Source of the DNA: an uncultured Prevotella sp.
GTDB taxonomy: Bacteria > Bacteroidota > Bacteroidia > Bacteroidales > Bacteroidaceae
DNA: 29,121 nucleotides
Direction of reading: 5' to 3'
Assembly (NCBI GenBank): GCA_900554835.1
Contig: USJD01000021.1
Location: forward strand, 1 to 29,121
Positions 1 through 8,406 of this stretch are shown here, piece by piece (position 1 is the first letter of the stretch; each line of letters starts with the position of its first letter). A program made the translations under genes and the position numbers. Below the pieces are notes generated by a model. It did not search any database, was not told the DNA's origin, and saw only the letters and a list, made by a program, of their open reading frames with translations.

Positions 1-369
1 TAGAGCAAGTTGCAGAGCCAAAAACGTGATTTTGATTTTTTATCGGACAGCAATAAAAAAAAATAGTTGACCACTTTATGCTTTATTGATAATACACGTT
101 GACTCACAGTATTCGCGAATTCAACCATTATGGCTTGGCCAAATTCTGGTAAGTACACATTGAAAGCCTTTTCACCGCTTTCGTATCACAACCGTAGAAA
201 ATTCACGCTCGGAGTATGATAAGCTTCAGGAGATTGTCCGTGGATAAATATCTCTCCTAACCAAAATATTTTGATGCTACGATACATATTTCCTAAAAAT
301 ATACTATCTTTGCAGCATGACTAAGAAATAAAACTATTAGATTTTAATAATTATCAACTTACAATCATC
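1..369. other. Left-edge noncoding stretch
   Basis: I see no confident gene here. On the minus strand, about 39-190, an open frame without a start codon reads like protein (segments such as FNVYLPEFGQAIMVEF) between two stops. It could be a gene remnant, but I do not recognise a family. The last 60 bases form the leader of the gene at 370. Confidence 0.4.
305..312 (+). promoter_or_regulatory. -7 element for the gene at 370
   Basis: TATCTTTG matches the Bacteroidetes -7 consensus TAnnTTTG. It is followed 58 bases later by the ATG at 370. No TTG lies at the ideal 19-21 base distance upstream; the nearest is at 271-273. The leader is A/T-rich and has no Shine-Dalgarno, as is usual in this phylum. 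Confidence 0.45.
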
Positions 370-717
370 ATGAAAGTTATTCATAGTATCATATCTTTTT
401 TCCCTTCGATAGCCCTTTCACTAACTATCGTCAGTATCCTTTTACAGGATACACCTACAGGAATCGGAGCCTCTGTAAATGCACTTCCTTTCATTGATGT
501 CCGTCTCGAAAGTCATCAACTCTCTGTTTCCGGTAATGGTTTGAGAAACATCAAACTCTATCAGATAAGCGGCAGTCTCCTTAAACAGTCTGAGAATATA
601 AATGGAAATCAAGCCTCGCTTTCTCTGCAAGGCATTCCTGTAGGTATCTATCTGTTGCGTATAGTTACTGATAGGCAGACCTTCACTTATCCGATCAGAA
701 TTAGTGGAGACCGCTAA
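370..717 (+). CDS. Small secreted protein, DUF3244-like or T9SS sorting-domain-like
   Basis: A 115-residue protein. It starts with a hydrophobic signal-like segment (about residues 5-27). From about residue 40 a single beta-rich module follows, with the pattern V-x-L-x-S-x-x-L-S-V, IKLYQISGSLLKQS, then L-x-G-I-P-V-G-I-Y-L-L-R-I. That layout is typical of DUF3244 proteins and of C-terminal type A sorting domains of the type IX secretion system. Here the module is nearly the whole mature protein, with no catalytic partner, so it is more likely a small exported DUF3244-type protein of unknown role than a sorting tail. A -7 box at 305-312 supports its own promoter. Its 3' end overlaps the convergent GNAT gene by 17 bases. 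Confidence 0.65.
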   Translation: MKVIHSIISFFPSIALSLTIVSILLQDTPTGIGASVNALPFIDVRLESHQLSVSGNGLRNIKLYQISGSLLKQSENINGNQASLSLQGIPVGIYLLRIVTDRQTFTYPIRISGDR

Positions 718-1162
718 CCTCCATCTTATATACATTCGTTTTCCGTTTCTCAAAGCCTAATTGCTGATAAAGTTGGTTGGCTGAGATTCGGGATGGACGA
801 GAAGTCAGCATCAGGGAGAGGTTTCCATAGATCTGAGCCTTTTCCCTGATGACATCGATTGCATGATTCACAAGTAATTTACCATAACCTTTTCCCCGAT
901 ATTGCGCATCCACTACTACGTCTTCTATCCATGCCTTCCATCCGGTAGGACAAGGGTAGAGGGCAAGGGTGGTCATACCTATCAGCTTTCCATCCAACTC
1001 CAATGCATAGAGTTCGGAGCTTTCTGAAGATAGGATATTTCGCAGATGTTCTTCACTCATGCCCGTACATTCTGGATCTAATTGGGTGAGCAAACTGTTG
1101 ATGTCTGCATGATAACTTGTTTGAAAATTTACAATTCTTACCAGTCTTAGTTCGTTTATCAT
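701..1162 (-). CDS. GNAT-family N-acetyltransferase
   Basis: A 153-residue single-domain protein of the usual GNAT length. The acetyl-CoA binding motif A is clear: a hydrophobic strand VVVDAQY followed by RGKGYG at residues 89-94 (R-x-x-G-x-G), then a helix (KLLVNHAIDVI). The C-terminal motif B region contains a YQQLGFE segment, common in this superfamily. It is cytosolic by lack of a signal sequence. It transfers acetyl from acetyl-CoA to an unknown amine. A CAAAGATA (TATCTTTG on the coding strand) lies 30 bases upstream as a -7 box. Neighbours give no substrate clue, since the locus is a patch of unrelated genes and remnants. Confidence 0.85.
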   Translation of the reverse strand: MINELRLVRIVNFQTSYHADINSLLTQLDPECTGMSEEHLRNILSSESSELYALELDGKLIGMTTLALYPCPTGWKAWIEDVVVDAQYRGKGYGKLLVNHAIDVIREKAQIYGNLSLMLTSRPSRISANQLYQQLGFEKRKTNVYKMEVSGLH

Positions 1163-1192
1163 ATTTAGATGTTATTTGAGATTTCAGACATG

Positions 1193-1200
1193 CAAAGATA
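1193..1200 (-). promoter_or_regulatory. -7 element for the GNAT gene
   Basis: The minus strand reads TATCTTTG (TAnnTTTG), 30 bases before the GNAT start codon. A second -7-like TACTTTTG lies at 1224-1231. No well-placed TTG -33 was found. Confidence 0.45.
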
Positions 1201-1236
1201 GTATATTTTTTGATGTAGACCTGCAAAAGTACAAAT

Positions 1237-1722
1237 TCAAACTTTCTCACCAAATAAATCGTCTAATCCCACTTCGCTCTGAATCATGCCTTCCTGGGCA
1301 TTCTTTTTTATTCCTGTAGCTGTGACGAAAGTAAGATGAAGTGCCTTGCTAGTATTGGAAGCTTGGCGGAAGATTTCTCTTCTGTCCAGCAGCTTTTGCA
1401 GATAAGCAGGGGTGATGTCGTATGCCTGGAGAGAATACTTCATTTCGCAGAGATTGATAATCTGGTCTCTGCGGTCTAATATAAGGTCAATCTGTGCACC
1501 TTCAATTCCTTTTTCTTTGTTGGCTTTCTGTTGCCAGGAATAAACATTCGTCTGTACTCCCAGGATACCTAACTTTTTCTTGATTTGCGAGATATGGTGA
1601 AGGCAGAGCTGTTCGAAAGCATAACCGCTCCAGGCACGATGGGATGGTGAGTCTATCATGTTGCTCCAAAGATGTTCATCGGTCTCCTCTTTACGTAAAA
1701 AGTGTCGATAGTGGTGCCAAAA
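1237..1722 (-). pseudogene. C-terminal remnant of an AAA ATPase with DUF234 nuclease-like domain
   Basis: The remnant encodes the tail of the archaeal-type AAA ATPase family common in Bacteroidales (Arch_ATPase plus DUF234). The downstream stretch has the family signature HLWSN...SPSHRAWSGYAFEQLC, then GAQIDLILDRRDQIINLCEMKYS, which carries the D...E-x-K residues of a PD-(D/E)XK fold. It ends LDDLFGEKV, a usual family end. An ATG at 1657-1659 gives a 140-residue frame. The family match continues in frame upstream of it (HFLRKEETDEH) to about 1700, so that ATG is not the true start. The walker ATPase part (some 300 residues) is missing. The frame runs into the inverted repeat at 1706-1756 and stops at 1732-1734. 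It is a deletion relic unless the short frame is still translated. Confidence 0.75.
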
Positions 1723-1756
1723 GTTGCTTTTTTAAGCACTTTTGGCACCACTATCG
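1706..1756. repeat. 19-bp perfect inverted repeat, terminator-like hairpin
   Basis: Left arm 1706-1724 and right arm 1738-1756 are perfect reverse complements (CGATAGTGGTGCCAAAAGT and its complement). Four further pairs inside (1726-1729 with 1734-1737) leave a loop of four T. T-runs follow on both strands (TTTTTT at 1760-1765 on plus; TTTTT after the left arm on minus), so it could terminate transcription in both directions. It sits exactly where two truncated ATPase remnants meet head to head. Confidence 0.85.
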
Positions 1757-1770
1757 AGCTTTTTTGTATT

Positions 1771-1944
1771 CTGAAGGTCGATGACGTGTACCAGCTTCAA
1801 GAAAATGCTGCCATCCAGCAGATTATAGATAACAAATACTTGAAATCATTTAAGGCAGACAAGCTAAAGGTGATAGATCTCGGCATTGAACTGAATGAGG
1901 AAGAAAAAGGCGTGTTGGATTGGGAAACCAATTTTCAAGTATAA
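1771..1944 (+). pseudogene. C-terminal remnant of an ATPase with DUF1703 (PDDEXK_9) nuclease-like domain
   Basis: The last 57 codons read ENAAIQQIIDNKYLKSF, then KVIDLGIELNEEEKGVLDW. This matches the closing part of the AAA-ATPase-like/DUF1703 proteins of Bacteroidales, where the usual tail is a QI-x-D/K-x-Y-x-x-x-F segment, a KI-G-V-x-F strand and a final 'I-x-x-W'. An 80-codon open frame begins at 1702, but its first 23 codons lie in the inverted repeat and do not fit the family, so the remnant starts near 1771. The AAA domain and the nuclease core are missing. This is a different ATPase family from the minus-strand remnant beside it. I infer deletion of both genes towards a common junction. 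Confidence 0.6.
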
Positions 1945-1963
1945 ATCAAAATTCTTAGTATAT

Positions 1964-1999
1964 AAAAAGGGTCAAGTTAATGAAAACTTGACCCTTTTT
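1964..1999 (-). terminator. Intrinsic terminator ending the PUL gene series
   Basis: A perfect 15-bp stem (1964-1978 with 1985-1999) and a 6-base loop, with arms AAAAAGGGTCAAGTT and its complement. It lies 3 bases past the stop codon of the PL8 gene. The stem ends in T5 on both strands, so it can also stop plus-strand transcripts leaving the ATPase remnant. Confidence 0.9.
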
Positions 2000-2001
2000 A
2001 T

Positions 2002-4374
2002 TTATTTACCTGGTTCTTTCTGAATAATCTCAGGATTGCCAGAAGATATGTTCTTGGCTACCATGATACATGGCTTATCTGCACGCAGGGTGGTAGATCC
2101 TATAGCCAAAGTGCCTGGCTGATAGAAGATGACTTCTGCTACGTCGAGCTTCTTGTGATAAACAGCTTGCAGAGTTGCAGCATTGCTGAGTATCTCTACG
2201 GACTGAATATCATAAGCCTTCAACATGGCTGGAGATGCAATGCCCGGTACAATCATGTAGGCATAGGATGCCTGCTGAGGTTTGCTACCATGAGGAATCG
2301 ACAGATTGAATACTGGCATGGACACTTCTTCGCCACTCTGGTTGAAATTGATCTTGCTCCAACGACCAGTCTGGTTACCTGTCTTGAGATGGATTGGAGT
2401 AGATTGAGGGAAATAATAAGCTATCTTATTGTGCCATAACCAGCCATTAACTGGTTGGTTGAGCGTAGAACCCGGTTCTACCTTGGCAGCTCCCTCTGCT
2501 CCCATCAGATAGACAGTACCAGAGAGGTGGCATTGGTTGATGGTAGTATTCATTTCCTTATCAGTACCCGGTGCTTCAATGCCGGCACCCAGACAGACTA
2601 CCTCGTTGTCAAACATAAACCAACCTTTTTGGACCTTCACGCCATAGTCGTTCATGGAGTAAGCCATCGCTCCATATCTGCCATCTGATGCACCACCTAC
2701 AAAGTCAGCAACTCCGGCAACTCCCCACTCATTATGGTTTTCCACTTCGCCAGCAGGCAAAGTCGCTCCAGGAATCTTGTCCCATTCCCATACAGGGAAG
2801 ATATCAACATATTCATTACCCATGACACGGATGCAGGTTGCTCCCTCACTCAGATAGGTTCCCCAGAGGTTTTCACCATTACCACTCTCCGAACGGCAAG
2901 TTCGCTTGCTGACGGCACGTACCGACAGGTCGTAGCGCTTGCGGTTGTGAAGCATATAGTCGCTGGTGTAGAACATCTTGTTGCGGTCTGTGCGACCGAA
3001 AGTTGCATTCTGGGTAGCAAAGCGCTGGGCTGCTGCCTCATATTCCTCTGCATGTTCAGGATCGAGTGCCTTCATATTCTTGAAGAGAGTAGCACAGTCA
3101 CCCAAGTCGAGGGTCTTCTTACGGCTTACACTTCGTCCGCATACGCTGAAGTCCATATATCTGCTGCGGAATATATTCAGATAGGTAGAGCGTACAAACT
3201 CGCTGAAGAGTTTCAACTTTTCTGCAGAGAGGGCAAACTTGGTGCCTCGGAACAGAGGAGCTATCTGCGAGATATTGTTTACGAATACCGTACCATATCC
3301 TCCTATATAGAGTTGGGCGTTGTGCTGCTGGTAGGAGAGATCTTCCCGAATACCTTCGCCACTTGTGATACAGATCGGTTCAAAGAACTCGCTTACATTG
3401 GTACTGACGATGCTGTCATTCTTCAGAATACATCCTCGTATCATGTGATGCATGGCTATATCCTGCTTATTGGCACCCGTCCATTTGCGTGGATCACTCT
3501 TTGCCATCATCTCCATCAGACCTCCCGTAACACTTGGTGCAGGCTTCTGTTCTCCGGCCGCCATGAGGGCAAGGATATCAGCCATGACCTTTGGTGCAGA
3601 GATGTCATTATACCACCAGTTGAAGGAAGTTGGCTTATACTCATTCCATGTTCGCAATGCCCTGTCGATGGCACGGAAGAGTACCTGATTGCCATACAAA
3701 GAAGATTCCGGACAGGTATAGGCTACTGCCATCTGTCTGATATTGGTAAGATGTCGCAGCGGTTCCCAATTGGTACGGAAGAAGCATTTATAGTCATATT
3801 CCGGCCATGTTCCTTCTGGGGTGAGCATCTTCATGAGACTGGTTGCTCCTTTATCCATGCGCTCTACAGGAGTACTCTCGTAGAGATTCTGGCGCACGCG
3901 CTGCAATACCAGTTCATAGTCGTCCTTCGGTTCCTGTGCCTTGTAAGTCTTACGTTCTCCCTTTGTAGGGTCGAAGAAGTTGACGTATGGATGTTTCTGC
4001 AGAGTCACCTTACCCGTGATGGTAAGTGTAGCTGGTTCCTTGAGATTGGTGAACACTTCGGATGGAATACTGAAGTCTGCCATTTTTCTGCCTTCAGGAT
4101 GATAGCTGATACGCACCGTTCCCTTGGCTCCAGGAGCATAAGCTTTGCTGCTCCATTTTGCTGATGTACATCCGCAGCCGGTTATCACCTGCTTGATGAT
4201 AAGCGGTTTGTCGCCGGTATTGGTAAAGGTGAAGTCGAAACTTGCTGTACCGTCTGCTTCGTCGATGGTACCGAAATCGTGGGTTGTCTCATTCCATGTG
4301 AACTCCTGAGCATACGCAGGTGTTGCTGCAAAGGCTGCGAATGCCACGACTGCACTGATGATCGTCTTATTCAT
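2002..4374 (-). CDS. PL8-family polysaccharide lyase with N-terminal DUF1573 domain
   Basis: A 790-residue secreted enzyme. A signal peptide ends at about AYA (residue 22). Residues 24-125 are a DUF1573 domain (HDFGTIDE, FTNTGDKPLIIKQV, the GCGCT motif at 66-70, YHPEGR). From about 150 follows a PL8 alpha/alpha toroid. Residues aligned to chondroitinase AC catalytic positions are N302 (GANKQD), H351, Y360 (H-N-A-Q-L-Y-I-G-G-Y-G) and R414 (CGRSVSR). An acidic partner lies in the SESGNGEN stretch (495-502). The spacing H-Y-R (9, then 54) equals that of chondroitinase AC. PL8 enzymes cleave hyaluronan, chondroitin or xanthan by beta-elimination, giving unsaturated uronates for GH88. It is the last gene of the PUL, 3 bases after the preceding stop. 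The DUF1573 fusion is unusual; such domains normally form separate small periplasmic proteins. Confidence 0.88.
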   Translation of the reverse strand: MNKTIISAVVAFAAFAATPAYAQEFTWNETTHDFGTIDEADGTASFDFTFTNTGDKPLIIKQVITGCGCTSAKWSSKAYAPGAKGTVRISYHPEGRKMADFSIPSEVFTNLKEPATLTITGKVTLQKHPYVNFFDPTKGERKTYKAQEPKDDYELVLQRVRQNLYESTPVERMDKGATSLMKMLTPEGTWPEYDYKCFFRTNWEPLRHLTNIRQMAVAYTCPESSLYGNQVLFRAIDRALRTWNEYKPTSFNWWYNDISAPKVMADILALMAAGEQKPAPSVTGGLMEMMAKSDPRKWTGANKQDIAMHHMIRGCILKNDSIVSTNVSEFFEPICITSGEGIREDLSYQQHNAQLYIGGYGTVFVNNISQIAPLFRGTKFALSAEKLKLFSEFVRSTYLNIFRSRYMDFSVCGRSVSRKKTLDLGDCATLFKNMKALDPEHAEEYEAAAQRFATQNATFGRTDRNKMFYTSDYMLHNRKRYDLSVRAVSKRTCRSESGNGENLWGTYLSEGATCIRVMGNEYVDIFPVWEWDKIPGATLPAGEVENHNEWGVAGVADFVGGASDGRYGAMAYSMNDYGVKVQKGWFMFDNEVVCLGAGIEAPGTDKEMNTTINQCHLSGTVYLMGAEGAAKVEPGSTLNQPVNGWLWHNKIAYYFPQSTPIHLKTGNQTGRWSKINFNQSGEEVSMPVFNLSIPHGSKPQQASYAYMIVPGIASPAMLKAYDIQSVEILSNAATLQAVYHKKLDVAEVIFYQPGTLAIGSTTLRADKPCIMVAKNISSGNPEIIQKEPGK

Positions 4375-4377
4375 AGG

Positions 4378-5172
4378 CTAAAATGATGAAATCGTGAAAC
4401 TGTTGCATGAACCAGCCTTGAGGGTGATGGCTGCAGCTGGAGTATAGGTGTACTTCTTGCTACCGATCGTGAAACTCAAGAATGATGTTCCGGCATTGAT
4501 TGTCTGAACTGGAACGAAAGCCAAGAAGATAGGCTCGTCAGCTTTTGGGCGATACATCCTGACAGATGTTACAGGCTCTGTGCTTACCAGTTCCGGTTCT
4601 GCTGTAGCAGCATTCCATTTGATGCTTTTGTGAACATTTGTTATGTTGACGTCAGTAATGTTGCTGACTGAAGCGCCAGACATATTGACATATACCATCG
4701 CCATCTTGGGAGAGAAGGTGAGGTTTACCTGAGCAGAACTGTTGGCGGTATGCGTACCGATACCCACCAAGAAGTTGCTGGCATTGAAATCTTCTGCTTT
4801 GCTCTGGTCTTCTTTCACGCTGAATGATACTGTAGCATCAGAAGTCTCTACGTATGGAGAGTAGGCATGGAAAGTATATTCCTGCGAACTCAGAATACTG
4901 ATAGGAGATTCGCTTGACAGTTCTGTTGTTGTTGTGAATGAGTATTTCTTGTTGTTGGCCTCGTAGCCATAAATACCTATAGATTCGCCAACTACGAACT
5001 TGGTCTTATATACAGAGCCTTCATTCTCCGTGGTGGTTCGGGTGACTACTTCGTTTTCTACTTTGAAACTCAAAGGAGATGTAGTCTGGGAACCATTGAA
5101 ACCGTCATCGCTACTGCATGCAGTGAGAAGAAATGATGTTGCAAGTGCTGCAAAAATGAACTTCTTGTTCAT
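4378..5172 (-). CDS. Fimbrillin-like surface lipoprotein (fourth of four)
   Basis: 264 residues from the ATG at 5172. A longer frame begins at 5229, but only the inner start gives a lipoprotein signal (FLLTAC, Cys19, followed by SSDDG, an acidic export signal). AAGGAAAC lies just upstream as a rare ribosome site. The mature protein shows the Mfa/fimbrillin-like pattern: VGESIGIYGYEAN, a 'YTFHAYSPY' strand, then DFNASNFLVG and LTFSPKMAMVYVNMSG, then FLAFVPVQTI and a final G-S-K-K-Y-T-Y-T strand. It ends after one fimbrillin unit and lacks the carbohydrate-binding-like tail of two of its paralogues. It probably sits on the cell surface as an extra glycan-binding or scaffold protein of this PUL. 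The role is inferred from position only. Confidence 0.75.
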   Translation of the reverse strand: MNKKFIFAALATSFLLTACSSDDGFNGSQTTSPLSFKVENEVVTRTTTENEGSVYKTKFVVGESIGIYGYEANNKKYSFTTTTELSSESPISILSSQEYTFHAYSPYVETSDATVSFSVKEDQSKAEDFNASNFLVGIGTHTANSSAQVNLTFSPKMAMVYVNMSGASVSNITDVNITNVHKSIKWNAATAEPELVSTEPVTSVRMYRPKADEPIFLAFVPVQTINAGTSFLSFTIGSKKYTYTPAAAITLKAGSCNSFTISSF

Positions 5173-5270
5173 AGTTGTTTCCTTATATAAGATTTTAAAA
5201 GGGGGAGAGTTGTGAGATTTTACCCTCACAATTTAATTCCCCCATGATTTTTATTACCTTTTATTTTCTA

Positions 5271-6776
5271 TTACTCCTTAACTTCTACCAGCTTTACGTC
5301 CTTGATGAAGTAAGTTTCAGCATCAGTAAGGGTCTTGGTAGAGAATGAAATTGAGATACCTGTTGCAAGGTCAGCTGCAGTTGCTGGTGTAGTAGCGTTT
5401 TTGATCTTTGACAAGTCAATGTTTACAACTTTAGACTCGTACTTATCTGTAGCTTTAGCAGAAAGAGCCTGACCACCGAAACCACTCTCACCTGTGCAGA
5501 AGTAAGCATTCTCTGTGAAAACACCCTTAGTCTGGCCGCGCATTACTCTTACAATCATATCCTTAGCATTGGTAGATTTCACCTTGAAAGTGAGCTTGTA
5601 CTTGCCAAGAGAACCTGCGTTGTCTGGTGTACGATATACCAAAGCCTTCTTATACCATGCTCCACCAGCTGCGATATCTACCTTCAACGCAGCCTCTGTC
5701 TCGTCGTAACCGATTGTTGCAAGATCGTTTTCTCCGTCCTTTACATTCAGTGTGTTCCAACCTACTACACAACCCTGATAACCAGTTACAGTCTTCAAAG
5801 CTGTTGTGCTTGTGAAAGTACCGTCTGCTTCAGAGATGAGTTCGATAGCTGCAGGAACAACCTCTTCGATTTCGCTATCCTGTACAGGAATCTCGGTTGC
5901 GGTCCAGTCGTTGATAGCGATGCCAGAGAACTTGATATTCTCTGTAGTAACGACAGGAGGTGTTGTGTCTGCAATCTTGACATTAATCTTATTGACAGCA
6001 CCTGCAGTCAATGTGACATCGTTAGCAGGCTTGAATGCATAAGTCTTGTCGCCAACAGTCATCACCAGCACCTGTGTGCCACCTGTGATGGTCTGGCTTG
6101 GAACAAATGCAGTAAATACTGCATGAGTAGCATCAACTTCTCCCTTGTGAAATGTGATGGCTGCTACATTGCCTGTAGCTGTCAACTCATCTGTAGCTGG
6201 AGTCCAAGTGATGTCTGTCTTAGCATTGATCTTCACGTCGGTGGTAGTGATACCCAAATCGCCAGTCATTTCTACGCGAACGAGGGCGAGGCGTGGGTTG
6301 AATGCAAATGCTACATTAGGATTTGCTGCTGTGATGTCTGCTGACTTAGCTGTGAGGAAGTTGCTGGCATTGTATGCTTCATCCTCCTGCTGATTCACAG
6401 CTACGCTATGGGCAACTGTTTCTGCGGTAGCTTCTGCATTGTATGGAGCATAAGCAAAGAACTGAGCGTTGCCTGTCTTATTGATAGTGATGGTAGCACC
6501 TGTAAGTCCTGTACCATCAGAAGCTACTGTATAGCATTCATTGGTAGCAGCAGAAGCGCCTGTTGCGAAGATACCAATCTGGTCGGCACCTGCTACGAAT
6601 TGTGTAGAATAGCTTCCTTCTGTAGTAGGATTTGTTACAGAACGTGTAATGGCATTCTGTCCGTCGATTGTGAAATTCACAGAAGTTGCACCTGTTGTCA
6701 TTTCACTCATGTCGTTCTGGCTGCAAGATGCAAGAGCCAAGGCTCCTGCTGCAAGGATAAATGTTAGATGTTTCAT
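5271..6776 (-). CDS. Fimbrillin-like lipoprotein with C-terminal CBM-like domain
   Basis: 501 residues. Lipobox ALASC with Cys18, then SQNDMSEM. Residues about 35-300 are a fimbrillin-like unit (AGADQIGIFATG, QFFAYAPYN, YNASNFLTAKS, FAFNPRLALVRVEMTG, AFVPSQTI, GDKTYAF). Residues about 315-501 form a separate beta-sandwich resembling CBM4_9-type domains: GKYKLTFKVKSTNAKDMIVR, then a terminal F-I-K-D-V-K-L-V strand. This architecture suits a surface glycan-binding protein: an anchoring module and a sugar-binding tip. It shares the layout of the next gene upstream (6834-8366), so the two look like diverged duplicates. The T/A-rich composition is typical of exposed lipoproteins. Confidence 0.75.
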   Translation of the reverse strand: MKHLTFILAAGALALASCSQNDMSEMTTGATSVNFTIDGQNAITRSVTNPTTEGSYSTQFVAGADQIGIFATGASAATNECYTVASDGTGLTGATITINKTGNAQFFAYAPYNAEATAETVAHSVAVNQQEDEAYNASNFLTAKSADITAANPNVAFAFNPRLALVRVEMTGDLGITTTDVKINAKTDITWTPATDELTATGNVAAITFHKGEVDATHAVFTAFVPSQTITGGTQVLVMTVGDKTYAFKPANDVTLTAGAVNKINVKIADTTPPVVTTENIKFSGIAINDWTATEIPVQDSEIEEVVPAAIELISEADGTFTSTTALKTVTGYQGCVVGWNTLNVKDGENDLATIGYDETEAALKVDIAAGGAWYKKALVYRTPDNAGSLGKYKLTFKVKSTNAKDMIVRVMRGQTKGVFTENAYFCTGESGFGGQALSAKATDKYESKVVNIDLSKIKNATTPATAADLATGISISFSTKTLTDAETYFIKDVKLVEVKE

Positions 6777-6833
6777 AGTGTTGTCTTTTTAAATTTTTGT
6801 TTCTATTTTTGTTTACTTTAAATTCATTATTTT

Positions 6834-8366
6834 TTAATCTTTCAGAGGTTCCCAACTGATATCATCAATCCAGAAGTCTGTGCCTGTCTTGTTAGGACTG
6901 ATATAGAGTACTACCTTCTTGAGCAATGCCTCTGATGGAACCAGTTTGGTATCTTCTTTCACGTTGGCTGCTGTAGCATTGTGCACAGTAGAAACACGTC
7001 CGAGATTGAATACAACGGTATATTCATCGTAACCATCAGATGTGAGGATTTGCTTGTAAACAGTAGTCACCTCTGTCTTATTGTTCTCGATGATGGCAAA
7101 GTAGTCTTTATTGGTAAGCTTGCCATCCTCTGTAGGAATCATCTCCTGCATGTAGGCACCAATACGGAGCTGGTTGGCTTTCATGTTTTCAGAAACAGAT
7201 GATTTTGCCTTGAATTTCAGTACATAGCGCCCCTTGATGACATCCTTTGCACTATAATAGAAGGTTCCGTTGTGCCATGAAGTCTCTTCTCGATTGAAGT
7301 GCATCACCTTGCCATGGCTTGGATCAGCAGCATCGTCTGTGATTTCTACTATGCTCTTCTGAGGATTAGCTACGAATCGCCACCATCCCGGTGCATTGAT
7401 TTCCTCTTTGGTCTTATTCACAGTCTGATAACTGAAATCCTCGAAGTTGGTTTCTATCATGAGTGTTTCTGGCTCAATGAGTGTTCCTTCACCCTCGATG
7501 ACTTCTGTATCTTCCTGCCATGTACCTACTGTGAGATCAGTAGAGAAGATGACAAGCTTGTCGTCGCTGGCAATTCCTACCTTGAACTTCTTGATATTGT
7601 TGCTTGCGAGGTTCACATTCGTAGCAGTTGTGAAAGAATAAGTCTTGTCACCGATGAAGATACTCAGCAATTTGGTCTTGGCTGGGATATTCTGAGCAGG
7701 AATCAGAGCCTTAAAGAGCGGATTTCCCTCTTTGTTCTGCTGCCACATCTTGACACGAGTAGGAGTACCAGTGGTGGTACAGGTGCCCTGGAGATAGTTC
7801 CACGACATATCAGTGAGACAGTTGTTTACCAATACAGAGTCTGGCTTATTGTTGCCTTCCATCACCATTTCGAGTTGGATGAGACTGAGCTGGTGCTGGA
7901 ACTTCAGAGAAATATTGTCTTCGGTATTAGCAGGGATGCCTAATGTAGTAGCAGTCATGAAGTCACTCTGGTTGAAATTTGCTTCACTGTCCTGATTGGT
8001 AGAAACACTGAAGTTTACGTTTTCTCCTTCCAATGCAGTCTGATAAGGATAGTATGCATAGAAATTAGCTTTCCCTGTTCCGATGAAATAGATGCCCTCG
8101 TCAGAAGAAAGCACGCCATCAGGACCTACTGTATGTTTTACATTAGTACCTTCTGCGCCTTCGGTGGCAAAGATACCGATACCGTCGCCAACGGCAAATT
8201 CTGTGGTGCCATCATCGTGCGTTACGCTTCGGCTATTCATGTTGGTGATATCCCCAACTGTGAAAGTTGCCTTGTTGCGAACACCTGACTGCTGAACCTG
8301 ATCTTCGCTACATGCACTGGCAAGGATCAGCAAGAGACTGGCTGAAAGAATGGTTGATTTTTTCAT
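6834..8366 (-). CDS. Fimbrillin-like lipoprotein with C-terminal CBM-like domain
   Basis: 510 residues. Lipobox LASAC with Cys19, then SEDQ. The fimbrillin-like part runs to about residue 290 (VGDGIGIFATEGAEG, FYAYYPYQ, FNQSDFMTATTLGI, LKFQHQLSLIQLEMVME, FKALIPAQNI, GDKTYSF). The C-terminal part (about 300-510) has a CBM4_9-like layout: NFEDFSYQ, GWWRFVANP, GRYVLKFKAKSSVS, and a closing FWIDDISWEPL. Exposed aromatics (WW, W at 'SWHNGTFYY') would suit carbohydrate stacking. It lies in the middle of the tandem set of four and is transcribed in the same direction. The likely role is a surface glycan-binding protein; direct evidence is lacking. Confidence 0.75.
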   Translation of the reverse strand: MKKSTILSASLLLILASACSEDQVQQSGVRNKATFTVGDITNMNSRSVTHDDGTTEFAVGDGIGIFATEGAEGTNVKHTVGPDGVLSSDEGIYFIGTGKANFYAYYPYQTALEGENVNFSVSTNQDSEANFNQSDFMTATTLGIPANTEDNISLKFQHQLSLIQLEMVMEGNNKPDSVLVNNCLTDMSWNYLQGTCTTTGTPTRVKMWQQNKEGNPLFKALIPAQNIPAKTKLLSIFIGDKTYSFTTATNVNLASNNIKKFKVGIASDDKLVIFSTDLTVGTWQEDTEVIEGEGTLIEPETLMIETNFEDFSYQTVNKTKEEINAPGWWRFVANPQKSIVEITDDAADPSHGKVMHFNREETSWHNGTFYYSAKDVIKGRYVLKFKAKSSVSENMKANQLRIGAYMQEMIPTEDGKLTNKDYFAIIENNKTEVTTVYKQILTSDGYDEYTVVFNLGRVSTVHNATAANVKEDTKLVPSEALLKKVVLYISPNKTGTDFWIDDISWEPLKD

Positions 8367-8406
8367 AAGGCTAGTTGTTTATTGTTGTTTATTCTTTTTT
8401 ATTCCC

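Noticed and set aside
1237..1659. A complete 140-residue nuclease-like gene
   Set aside because: The family match continues upstream of the ATG in the same frame, so the true protein was longer and this is a truncated tail.
2734..4164. A 476-codon open frame on the plus strand
   Set aside because: It is antisense to the PL8 gene, which has a signal peptide, DUF1573 and PL8 catalytic motifs. The plus-strand product has no family pattern.
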